Shown piece after piece: positions 16,172-23,526 of a stretch of 42,980 nucleotides of DNA. Both the position numbers and the translations under genes were made by a program. Under the pieces are notes generated by a model that was not told where the DNA came from, did not search any database, and saw nothing but the letters and a program-made list of their open reading frames with translations. The DNA is from an uncultured Bacteroidia bacterium (GTDB taxonomy: Bacteria; Bacteroidota; Bacteroidia; Bacteroidales; F082), in NCBI GenBank assembly GCA_902802535.1, contig CADCML010000020.1, positions 1 to 42,980 of the forward strand, read 5' to 3'. How positions within the stretch are numbered: position 1 is the first letter of the stretch; each line of letters opens with the position of its first letter.

Positions 16172-17521
16172 ATGTTCCAGAAAATCATCCGTTTTTGCGT
16201 AAAACTCGTTCAGAAATACCTTCCTGAGCCTTTCATTTTTGCCGTTGTGCTCACTATGTTGGCTTTCGTCATCGCCATGCCCGTATGCAGGCAAACGCCA
16301 CTTGAAGTGGTGGAGCACTGGGGCGACGGTGTGTGGTCGCTGTTGGCTTTCGCCATGCAGATGGCCCTTGTGCTGGTGACGGGCTCGGCGTTGGCGGCGG
16401 CACCTGTCGTCAAGAAAGGCATCAGTGCTTTGGCGGGTTTGCCCAAGACACCTGCTGGAGCCATCGCCTTGGTGACGGGCATTTCGGCCTTGGCCTGTTG
16501 GCTCAACTGGGGCTTTGGCCTCATCGTTGGCGTCATCTTTGCCAAGGAAATCGCCAAGAAACTGCGTGGCGTGGATTATCGTCTGCTCATCGCATCGGCC
16601 TACAGCGGTTTCGTGGTGTGGCACGCCGGACTTTCGGGCTCCATTCCGCTGACCATGGCCACGTCGACCTCAAACCTTGAGAAGGTTACGCAAGGCGCAT
16701 TGACGCAGCCCGTTCCCATCAGCCAGACCATCCTCGCGCCTCAAAACCTCATCATGGTGGCGGTGGTCATGGTGGCCATTGTGGTGGTCAACGCGCTGAT
16801 GCATCCCAAAGGGAATCAGGTGATTGCAATCGAGCCTTCACTGTTGTTCGACGAAGCGCCGAAACCTGAACCCAAGCCTACGACACCCTCTGAGAAGCTG
16901 GAAAACAGCCGTGTGCTTTCGTGGATTATCGCCTTGTTGGGACTGTCGTATTTGGTCATCAAACTGTTTTTCAAAGGCGGCACTTTCGACCTTGGTGCGG
17001 TTATCATGCTGTTCCTGTTTTTGGGGGTCATTCTGCACGGCACGCCTTTGGCCTACGTCAAGGCTTTCGGCAAGTCGGTGGGTGGTGCAGCGGGCATCTT
17101 GCTCCAGTTTCCGTTTTATGCGGGCATCATGGGCATCATCACGGGTGTGGGCGCTTCGGGCATTTGTTTGGGAGAAGTCATCAGCAATGCTTGTGTATCC
17201 ATTTCAACGCCAAAGACTTATCCCTTGTTTACCTTCTTCTGCGCGGCCATCTTGAACATGTTCGTGCCTTCGGGCGGCGGTCACTGGGCCATTCAAGCGC
17301 CGATTATGTTCACGGCGGGCGCGGCCTTGGGTGTGGCTCCTGGCCTGACGGGCATGGCCATCTCCTGGGGCGATGCCTGGACCAACCTCATCCAGCCGTT
17401 TTGGGCTTTGCCAGCCTTGGCCATCGCCAAACTCAACGCCAAGGACATCATGGGTTTCTGTATCATCGACCTGTTCGTGACGGGCTTGATCATCTGTGGC
17501 GGATTGTTGCTTTGGGCTTAA
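16172..17521 (+). CDS. Short-chain fatty acid transporter, AtoE family
   Basis: A 449-residue integral membrane protein with about 12 hydrophobic segments, matching the AtoE/TIGR00366 family that carries short-chain fatty acids such as acetoacetate or butyrate. Typical features are the N-terminal KYLPEPFIFAVVLTMLAFV, GFGLIVGVIFAKEIAKK, and the C-terminal FVPSGGGHWAIQAP and WGDAWTNLIQPFWALP segments. A soluble loop rich in Pro and Lys (about 218-240) divides the protein. No butyrate or acetoacetate enzymes sit beside it, so substrate and direction are unknown. It follows truA after a heptad-repeat leader, and a hairpin with 8-bp arms lies just after its stop. Confidence 0.88.
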   Translation: MFQKIIRFCVKLVQKYLPEPFIFAVVLTMLAFVIAMPVCRQTPLEVVEHWGDGVWSLLAFAMQMALVLVTGSALAAAPVVKKGISALAGLPKTPAGAIALVTGISALACWLNWGFGLIVGVIFAKEIAKKLRGVDYRLLIASAYSGFVVWHAGLSGSIPLTMATSTSNLEKVTQGALTQPVPISQTILAPQNLIMVAVVMVAIVVVNALMHPKGNQVIAIEPSLLFDEAPKPEPKPTTPSEKLENSRVLSWIIALLGLSYLVIKLFFKGGTFDLGAVIMLFLFLGVILHGTPLAYVKAFGKSVGGAAGILLQFPFYAGIMGIITGVGASGICLGEVISNACVSISTPKTYPLFTFFCAAILNMFVPSGGGHWAIQAPIMFTAGAALGVAPGLTGMAISWGDAWTNLIQPFWALPALAIAKLNAKDIMGFCIIDLFVTGLIICGGLLLWA

Positions 17522-17537
17522 CAGCGAGTCTTCCGTG

Positions 17538-17563
17538 TCATTCCTTACTATGAAGAGGAATGA
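17538..17563. repeat. Inverted repeat TCATTCCT...AGGAATGA after the AtoE-like gene
   Basis: Perfect 8-base arms around a 10-base loop begin 16 bases after the transporter stop. No T-run follows, so it is a poor intrinsic terminator. The sequence resembles dispersed GTCATTC...GAATC-type repeats of other genomes; that resemblance is from memory. Confidence 0.5.
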
Positions 17564-17625
17564 ACGAGAGGAATCCGTATTAGAAAATTTTTTCAAGGAA
17601 ATTCGGTGTGTATCAATTCTTTTTG

Positions 17626-17633
17626 TATTTTTG
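17626..17633 (+). promoter_or_regulatory. Putative -7 element (TATTTTTG) for the aldo/keto reductase gene
   Basis: Exact TAnnTTTG 18 bases before the ATG at 17652. It supports that start over an in-frame upstream ATG that would place the promoter inside the coding region. Confidence 0.6.
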
Positions 17634-17651
17634 TGCCCAAATCAGCCAGCC

Positions 17652-18683
17652 ATGAAAATCATTACATTAGGCAAAACCAACTTGAAGGTTAATAAGAATG
17701 GCTTTGGAGCCCTTCCAATCCAGAGAATTAGTGAAAAAGAAGCCGTGTACTTGTTGCACAAGGCATTTGACAATGGCATCAATTTTTATGACACCGCCCG
17801 TTTTTACACCGACAGCGAGGAAAAGATTGGTGCCGCCTTTGGCGACCGGCGCAATAAAGTGATCATTGCTTCCAAGACGGCAGCCAACAATGTGGAAGAC
17901 TTTTGGAAAGAATTGCATACCACTTTGAGGAACCTGCGTACAGATTATCTGGATGTGTACCAATTCCACAATCCCGACTATTGTCCGCGTCCGGGCGACA
18001 AACAAGGCTTGTACGATGCCATGAAGGTGGCCAAACGCCAAGGCAAGATACGTTTCATCGGCATTAGCAACCACCGCCAGAGCGTGGCCATGGAAGCCAT
18101 CGAGCGCGATTGCTACGATACGCTGCAATATCCGTTTTCTTATCTTTCCTCCGAGGAAGACCAGAGGATTGTGGAGGCTTGCTTCAAGCACAACATGGGC
18201 TTCATTTGCATGAAAGCCATGGCGGGCGGCCTCATTACCGACTCTGCTTTGGCCTACGCCTTCCTCAACCAGTTTGACCACGCCCTCCCCATTTGGGGCA
18301 TCCAACGCGAGAGCGAGTTGGACGAGTTCCTGTCGTATCAGGATCATGAGCCGGAGCTGTCGTCCACGTCATGGCGCAAGATTGAGAAGGAACGCCAGGA
18401 GTTGTCGGGCGATTTCTGCCGTGGCTGCGGTTATTGCCAGCCCTGTGCGGTTGGAATCGAGATTGAGAACTGCGCCCGCATGGGCTTGTTCTTGCGCCGC
18501 GCTCCGCTGAGTGTCTACCTCACCGAGGAATGGGCTGAAAAGATGAAACTCATCGAGAAGTGCAAGCACTGCAACGCCTGCCGCGAGCGGTGCCCGTATG
18601 GCTTGGATACCCCGGCCTTGCTTCAGAAGCACTACGCTGAGTTCAAGGAGTTTTGGGCCAAAAAACAGGCTGGAGAGTTATAG
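17652..18683 (+). CDS. Aldo/keto reductase with C-terminal ferredoxin-like [4Fe-4S] domain
   Basis: Start at 17652 (MKIITLGKTN), where the aldo/keto reductase fold normally begins. The 343-residue enzyme retains the full AKR tetrad: Asp47 and Tyr52 in FYDTARFYTDSE, Lys75 in IIASK and His106 in YQFHNPDY. After about residue 245 come two cysteine clusters, CRGCGYCQPC and CKHCNACRERC, each followed by an isolated Cys or a CP, as in AKRs that carry iron-sulfur clusters in anaerobes. It probably reduces a carbonyl substrate with NAD(P)H or with electrons passed through the clusters; the substrate is unknown. It has its own promoter and ends at a shared terminator facing ferritin. Confidence 0.88.
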   Translation: MKIITLGKTNLKVNKNGFGALPIQRISEKEAVYLLHKAFDNGINFYDTARFYTDSEEKIGAAFGDRRNKVIIASKTAANNVEDFWKELHTTLRNLRTDYLDVYQFHNPDYCPRPGDKQGLYDAMKVAKRQGKIRFIGISNHRQSVAMEAIERDCYDTLQYPFSYLSSEEDQRIVEACFKHNMGFICMKAMAGGLITDSALAYAFLNQFDHALPIWGIQRESELDEFLSYQDHEPELSSTSWRKIEKERQELSGDFCRGCGYCQPCAVGIEIENCARMGLFLRRAPLSVYLTEEWAEKMKLIEKCKHCNACRERCPYGLDTPALLQKHYAEFKEFWAKKQAGEL

Positions 18684-18736
18684 AATTCCAACACGAATTA
18701 TCATAGAATAGACCACAAAATAAATGTAAAAAAGAA

Positions 18737-18773
18737 GGGTGTGTCATTTGTTTTGACACACCCAAATTTTTTT
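18737..18773. terminator. Bidirectional intrinsic terminator between the AKR and ferritin genes
   Basis: Perfect 10-base arms GGGTGTGTCA and TGACACACCC enclose a 7-base loop. An A-run precedes and a T-run follows the stem, so it can end transcription from both the plus-strand reductase and the minus-strand ferritin. Confidence 0.88.
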
Positions 18774-18789
18774 GTGTTGCCAGCTGACA

Positions 18790-19302
18790 TTACTTCAACG
18801 GGCTTGGCGTATGGTATTGGCGTGCGCCGAGCTCCTTGTCGAGCATTATCATGCCACCCATGTGGCCGTCAATCATCTTGCACTGGGCGATGAGGTCGCG
18901 GGCGTTCTCTTCTTCTTCCACCTGCTCGTCGATGAACCAGGCGAGGAAGTTGGCCGCAGCACGGTCTTTGTCTTCGTCGGCAATGTCGCAGAGGTTGTTG
19001 ATCATGGCGGTCACCTTCTTTTCGTGCTCGAGGGTATCTTCGAAAGCGTCCAACACGGTCTTCCATTCGGTCTGCACCTTGGCGATGGGGGCGAGGACGA
19101 CCCTGGCGTCTTGCGAATGCAGGTAGTTGATCATGATGGCAGCGTGGGCCTGTTCCTCAAGGAACTGCACCTTGTACCAATGGGCGATGCCTTTGAAGCC
19201 CTTGGCGTAGATGTCTTGCGACATGCTCAGATAAAGATAAGCCGACCACATTTCAGCATTGATTTGGTCGTTGATGGCTTTTGCTAATTTCTTGCTAATC
19301 AT
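18790..19302 (-). CDS. ftnA: Non-haem ferritin
   Basis: Iron-storage protein of 170 residues forming a 24-mer shell and a ferroxidase centre. The expected ligands are present: Glu17, Glu50 and His53 (LEEQAHA), Glu94, and the Glu126-Gln127-x2-Glu130 group in FIDEQVEEEE. Length and sequence match bacterial FtnA. The gene lies 44 bases downstream of rubrerythrin on the same strand, with a heptad repeat between them, and is probably cotranscribed as an oxygen/iron defence unit. A strong terminator follows. Confidence 0.94.
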   Translation of the reverse strand: MISKKLAKAINDQINAEMWSAYLYLSMSQDIYAKGFKGIAHWYKVQFLEEQAHAAIMINYLHSQDARVVLAPIAKVQTEWKTVLDAFEDTLEHEKKVTAMINNLCDIADEDKDRAAANFLAWFIDEQVEEEENARDLIAQCKMIDGHMGGMIMLDKELGARQYHTPSPLK

Positions 19303-19345
19303 AGTATTTTGATTTAAGATTTAAAATTCAAGATTCAAGAATTAA
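19303..19345 (-). repeat. Heptad repeat TT(A/G)AAT(C/T) before ferritin
   Basis: On the coding strand the spacer reads TTGAATC, TTGAATT, TTAAATC, TTAAATC and then eight bases to the ferritin ATG. It uses the same units and orientation as the leaders of the AtoE-like and YeiH genes. Confidence 0.75.
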
Positions 19346-19346
19346 G

Positions 19347-19892
19347 TTAACCAAAGTAACGTTTGTAAAGTCCTTCAAAGCCTTTGCCGTGGCGGGCTTC
19401 ATCCTTAGCCATTTCGTGGACGGTGTCGTGAATGGCATCGAGGTTGCGTTCCTTGGCCACGCGGGCAATGCGCATCTTGTCTTCGCAGGCGCCACATTCG
19501 GCAATCATGCGCTTGTAAAGGTTGGTCTTGGTGTCCCAAACCACGTCGCCAAGCAATTCGGCAAAGCGGGCGCAATGTTCGGCCTCTTCAAAAGCATAGC
19601 GCTTGAAGGCCTCGGCGATTTCGGGATAGCCTTCGCGGTCGGCTTGGCGGCTCATGGCCAAGTACATGCCGACCTCGGTAGCTTCACCCATGAAGTGCGC
19701 GTTCAGGTCCTTGATCATGTCCTCGCCGGTGCCTTTGGCGATGCCGAGGACATGCTCGGTGACGAAATTCAGGGCAGCCGACTCGTCAACGACCTTCCAT
19801 TCAACGATTTGCTTGCATTGAGGGCAGCGCTCGGGGGCTTCCTCTCCTTCGTGTACGTACCCGCAGATGGGGCAGATGAATTTTTTCTTCAT
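19347..19892 (-). CDS. rbr: Rubrerythrin with N-terminal rubredoxin domain (reverse rubrerythrin)
   Basis: Non-haem diiron peroxidase of 181 residues. The rubredoxin iron site is at the N-terminus (Cys7-x2-Cys10 and Cys23-x2-Cys26), whereas classical rubrerythrins carry it at the C-terminus. The diiron four-helix bundle follows, with ExxxE/ExxH patterns in [24 protein letters not shown] and the final [14 protein letters not shown]. It reduces H2O2 with electrons delivered through rubredoxin or NAD(P)H oxidoreductases, the usual peroxide defence of strict anaerobes. A TATCTTTG box lies about 45 bases upstream. It heads the unit with ferritin. Confidence 0.93.
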   Translation of the reverse strand: MKKKFICPICGYVHEGEEAPERCPQCKQIVEWKVVDESAALNFVTEHVLGIAKGTGEDMIKDLNAHFMGEATEVGMYLAMSRQADREGYPEIAEAFKRYAFEEAEHCARFAELLGDVVWDTKTNLYKRMIAECGACEDKMRIARVAKERNLDAIHDTVHEMAKDEARHGKGFEGLYKRYFG

Positions 19893-19937
19893 TGTTGTTC
19901 TTATTTAATGAGTTAGTTTTGCGAAAAAATGCAAATG

Positions 19938-19945
19938 CAAAGATA
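19938..19945 (-). promoter_or_regulatory. Putative -7 element (TATCTTTG) for rubrerythrin
   Basis: Exact TAnnTTTG on the minus strand, about 45 bases before the rubrerythrin start. Confidence 0.55.
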
Positions 19946-20015
19946 TACATTTTCTTTCATATTGCCATTGTTGACGAAAAATAATCTTTGTGTGGACTTG
20001 CAAGATTTTTTTTCC

Positions 20016-20023
20016 TACTTTTG
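20016..20023 (+). promoter_or_regulatory. Putative -7 element (TACTTTTG) for nusB
   Basis: Exact TAnnTTTG 32 bases before the nusB ATG. Candidate TTG sequences upstream are not at the ideal 19-21 base spacing. It supports the internal start at 20056, because the open frame upstream crosses the promoter. Confidence 0.6.
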
Positions 20024-20055
20024 CACTTCGTTTCCAAGCCAAACAACCCAACCTT

Positions 20056-21009
20056 ATGTTGAATAGAAGATTTTTGAGAATCAAGGCGTTACAGTCGATT
20101 TACGCCTACCGCCAAACGGAAAGTTCAAACTTGCCCCAAGCCGAACGTCATCTGCTGGAAGAGGTCGACGGCCTCTATAAGCTTTTCGTCTACCTCCTTT
20201 CTTTCTGGGTCGAGGTGAAGCAATTTGCCGAACGCCGCATCGAGGAGAACAAGCTGAAGCATTTCCCGACAGAGGAAGACCTGAATCCCAATTTGAAATT
20301 TGTCAACAATAGGATTCTCAAGGCTTTGGATGATAATCAGCATCTAATGAAGCTTGAGGGTCAATACAAAATCAACTGGGCCGACTCGCGTGAGGACTTC
20401 ATCCGCAATATGTTCGTGAAACTGATGGAAACGCCTGAGTATCAGGAATACATGAACAATGGGAAAGACTCTTTCAACGATGACAAGAGATTCTTGGTCA
20501 CGGTGATTGACACCTACATGCCGGAGAACGGCTTGCTTTACGACTACTTTTCCGACCGCGACCTCACCTACAACAGCGACTATCAGATGGCAGTCTACCT
20601 GCTTTGGAAGTTCGTCAGCGAGATGCCGGCCAACTTCAACGCTTCAAGCCCGTTGCCGCCCGTGTATAAGAACGAGGTCGAAGACAAGGAGTTTGTGGTG
20701 AAGCTGTTTGAGAAGACCATCCTCCATGCGGACGAATACATGGAATTGGTGAAGGCCAACATCTCCAACTGGGATTACGACCGTTTGGCCTTGATGGACA
20801 AGATTCTCATTTTCATGGCTTTGACTGAGTTTACGGAGTTCCATTCCATCCCCGTGAAGGTAACCATCAACGAGTATATCGAAATCTCGAAGTTCTACAG
20901 CACGCCCGAAAGCCGTCGTTTCATTAACGGAGTGCTCGACAAACTGGCCTCGGAACTGAAGGAAGAAGGCAAACTGGTGAAGACGGGCTTGGGATTGGTT
21001 GGCAATTAA
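20056..21009 (+). CDS. nusB: Transcription antitermination protein NusB (large Bacteroidota form)
   Basis: RNA-binding antitermination factor that with NusE binds boxA of rRNA operons. The start at 20056 (MLNRRFLRIKALQSIYAY) gives 317 residues, roughly twice the E. coli length; the extra N-terminal helical half is usual in Bacteroidota. The NusB core is the C-terminal part (about 200-310), with NWDYDRLALMDKILIFMALTE, the KVTINEYIEISKFYS segment and FINGVLDKLA. It heads a plus-strand cluster with porQ-like, recF and dciA-like genes. Confidence 0.92.
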   Translation: MLNRRFLRIKALQSIYAYRQTESSNLPQAERHLLEEVDGLYKLFVYLLSFWVEVKQFAERRIEENKLKHFPTEEDLNPNLKFVNNRILKALDDNQHLMKLEGQYKINWADSREDFIRNMFVKLMETPEYQEYMNNGKDSFNDDKRFLVTVIDTYMPENGLLYDYFSDRDLTYNSDYQMAVYLLWKFVSEMPANFNASSPLPPVYKNEVEDKEFVVKLFEKTILHADEYMELVKANISNWDYDRLALMDKILIFMALTEFTEFHSIPVKVTINEYIEISKFYSTPESRRFINGVLDKLASELKEEGKLVKTGLGLVGN

Positions 21010-21066
21010 AATGGCTGTAGCACAATATTATACTAAAGAGTCCGTTATCTAATAAATCCTGAAAAA

Positions 21067-22116
21067 ATGAAGCGATACGCATATTGTTTTCTGACCATAT
21101 TGTTGGGCTTTGGTGTTTTGCGCACTGAGGCTCAAGTGACCAATGGCACCTATCGCGCCTTGACCGATGCCAATTCGGCTCGCGTGGTGGCTTTGGGCGG
21201 ACTGCCATTGCCCGTGCATGACGGCGACTTGCAGACGGCGGTGTTCAACCCTTCGACCATTTCGCCTGAGATGCACAACCAGTTGACGCTCTCGTATGTC
21301 GGCGATTTCAGTATGCAGACGCATTTCGCCACGGCGCAATACAGCCGCACCTTCGAGAATGTGGGCAGCTTTGCCGCTTCGGTGCAGTATTACAACTACG
21401 GCAATATGCTGTACGCCTCCGAAAGTGGCCAAACCGATGGCAGCACCTTCAACGTGTCCGACTATGCCATCACCATAGGCTGGGGCCGCGAACTGACCGA
21501 CAAATGGAGCATCGGAGCCAACCTGAAATATGCTGGATTGCAATATGAAAGCGGTCGCGCCGGTGCCTTGGGCGTGGATGTGGCCACTACCTATTGGTCC
21601 TATACCAATTGGGCATTTACTTTGGCCGCCCGAAACATCGGTAGGCAATTGTTTTCCAAGGAGATGTATTTGGAAAACAAATGGTTGCCTTTCTCGTTGG
21701 ATTTCATGGCTTCCAAGAAACTCAACTATTTGCCGTTGACAATCATTGTAGGCTACAAGGACATCCAGCATTGGAACAAGATTTATTCCGACCCGTTAGA
21801 TTTGGCTGGGTATTATGACCCCATCACAGGTGAGTACAATGAGCCCGGCAAGGTGGCCAAATTCTTTACCAATCTGGCTTGCCATTTGGTCGTGGGCGGC
21901 GAGTTGGCCATCGGCAAGAGCCTGTTTTTGAGGATGTCTTACAATTATGAGACGGTACGCAACATGGGCGTGCCTAAGAAACGTAGTTTGGTCGGATTCT
22001 CGGCTGGTTTTGGCGTGAGAATCAAGGCGTTCGAGATTGATTATGCCCGTTCAAGGAACAATATCGTGGGTTCGCCCAATTTCCTGACGATCCGTGTGGA
22101 TTTGAGCAAGTTTTAA
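21067..22116 (+). CDS. porQ: PorQ-like outer-membrane protein of the type IX secretion system
   Basis: A 349-residue protein with a cleavable signal peptide ending in TEAQ and then a beta-barrel-like pattern of alternating residues. The N-terminal SARVVALGG and the NPSTISPEMHNQLTLSYVGDF region resemble the PorV/PorQ family of FadL-like barrels. PorQ works with the PorZ/PorU/PorV attachment complex that anchors type IX cargo at the surface. Assignment to PorQ rather than another PorV paralogue rests on length and recalled sequence character. It starts 57 bases after nusB and ends two bases before recF. Confidence 0.72.
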   Translation: MKRYAYCFLTILLGFGVLRTEAQVTNGTYRALTDANSARVVALGGLPLPVHDGDLQTAVFNPSTISPEMHNQLTLSYVGDFSMQTHFATAQYSRTFENVGSFAASVQYYNYGNMLYASESGQTDGSTFNVSDYAITIGWGRELTDKWSIGANLKYAGLQYESGRAGALGVDVATTYWSYTNWAFTLAARNIGRQLFSKEMYLENKWLPFSLDFMASKKLNYLPLTIIVGYKDIQHWNKIYSDPLDLAGYYDPITGEYNEPGKVAKFFTNLACHLVVGGELAIGKSLFLRMSYNYETVRNMGVPKKRSLVGFSAGFGVRIKAFEIDYARSRNNIVGSPNFLTIRVDLSKF

Positions 22117-22118
22117 CC

Positions 22119-23246
22119 ATGTATCTCCACGAACTCAAACTGACGAACTTCAAGAATTGCGAATCGGCTGACCTGCTGCTTTCGGAGAACGTCAATTGTT
22201 TCGTGGGCCTCAACGGGGCAGGGAAGACCAACATCCTTGACTCGATTTATTACCTTTCGTTTTGCAAGAGCTTTTTCGGCGCGACCGACAAGCAAAATAT
22301 CCGTCACGAGCAGGACTTTTTTGCCATCCACGGGGTGTATTCGCATGACGGGAAGGACGACGAGCTGGTGTCGTGCGTGCAGAAACGCGACTCCAAAAAA
22401 TCGTTCCGCTTCAACAAGAAGGAATACGACCGTCTCAGCGACCATATCGGGAGGTTTCCCTTGGTGATGATTTCGCCATACGACCGCGACCTCATCAACG
22501 AGGGCAGTGACCTTCGCCGCAAGTTCATTGACGGCGTGATTTCACAATTTGATCCGCTGTATCTCAACGCTTTGCTGAAATACAACCGCGCTTTGCTGCA
22601 ACGCAACATGCAGTTGAAGCAATTTGCCGAAAGCCGCACCTTCGATCGCGACTTGCTCCGACTTTGGGAAGACCAACTGGCGCAACATGCCGACGATATT
22701 CATGGCAAACGCAAGCAATTTTTGGAGGACTTTCTGCCGATTTTCCAGCATTATTACGAGATTGTTTCGGGCGGCACGGAGAAGGTGAGTGTCATCTATC
22801 AATCGCGCTTGGATGAGAAGCCTTTGCATGAGTTGTTGGAAGAAAGCCTGATGCAGGACCGTTATTCGGGCTACACCAACGTGGGCATCCATAAGGATGA
22901 TTTGGAGTTTGCCCTCGATGGGCATCCGTTGAAACGTTTCGGCTCGCAAGGACAGCAGAAGTCGTTTGTGGTCTCGATTCGTTTGGCACAGTTTGAGTTC
23001 AATTACCAGAAGATTGGCTACAAGCCCATTTTGCTGTTGGACGACATCTTCGACAAACTTGACGACCAGCGCGTGATGAAACTTGTACGTTTGGTCGGTG
23101 ACGAGCATTTTGGTCAAGTGTTCATTACTGACACACAGCAGAATAGGGTGGAAAAGTTGTTTGAAAACACCAACATCGACCACAAGATTTTCGAGGTGGT
23201 GAAAGGTCAAGTCAAGGAGACAGGAGGCGGCGATGGTATACTATGA
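22119..23246 (+). CDS. recF: DNA replication and repair protein RecF
   Basis: SMC-like ATPase that helps load RecA at gapped DNA. The 375-residue protein has Walker A GLNGAGKT at residues 30-37 following the typical LHELKLTNFKN start, the RecF segment MISPYDRDLINEGSDLRRKFID, an ABC signature near KRFGSQGQQKSFVVSIRLAQF, and Walker B ILLLDDIFDKLD. Length is normal. It begins two bases after porQ and overlaps the next gene by 14 bases, so the three are translationally linked. Confidence 0.95.
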   Translation: MYLHELKLTNFKNCESADLLLSENVNCFVGLNGAGKTNILDSIYYLSFCKSFFGATDKQNIRHEQDFFAIHGVYSHDGKDDELVSCVQKRDSKKSFRFNKKEYDRLSDHIGRFPLVMISPYDRDLINEGSDLRRKFIDGVISQFDPLYLNALLKYNRALLQRNMQLKQFAESRTFDRDLLRLWEDQLAQHADDIHGKRKQFLEDFLPIFQHYYEIVSGGTEKVSVIYQSRLDEKPLHELLEESLMQDRYSGYTNVGIHKDDLEFALDGHPLKRFGSQGQQKSFVVSIRLAQFEFNYQKIGYKPILLLDDIFDKLDDQRVMKLVRLVGDEHFGQVFITDTQQNRVEKLFENTNIDHKIFEVVKGQVKETGGGDGIL

Positions 23247-23523
23247 CGTGAAACCGCTCGGTGACCTTATCAAAGAGTTCTACGAACAACACCGAGGCTC
23301 GGACTATTTGGACGAAATCAAGGCCATCAATTCCTGGCCCATGGTGGTCGGGCCGTTCATTGCCTCGCACACCATAGACCTTTCCATCAAGGATGGTAGA
23401 CTGTTTGTTCGCGTTGACAGCGATGCTTTGCGCAGCGAATTAAGCTACTCAAAATCCTTGTTGATGAAGAATTTGAATGAGATGGTGGGGAAGGAGATGA
23501 TACACGAAATCGTGCTGAATTGA
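23233..23523 (+). CDS. DciA-like DUF721 protein
   Basis: A 96-residue protein of the DUF721 family, which includes DciA, the loader of replicative helicase in bacteria without DnaC. Recognisable parts are KPLGDLIKEFY near the start, INSWPMVVGPFIASHT, and RLFVRVDSDALRSELSYSK. In many genomes it follows recF, as here with a 14-base overlap. The short length is typical of Bacteroidota members. Its stop is three bases from the stop of the convergent nuclease gene, and no terminator is seen. Confidence 0.88.
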   Translation: MVYYDVKPLGDLIKEFYEQHRGSDYLDEIKAINSWPMVVGPFIASHTIDLSIKDGRLFVRVDSDALRSELSYSKSLLMKNLNEMVGKEMIHEIVLN

Positions 23524-23526
23524 AAC

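Noticed and set aside
17496-17651. Upstream extension of the aldo/keto reductase to 17496.
   Set aside because: It overlaps the AtoE-like gene and crosses the promoter; the AKR fold begins at 17652.
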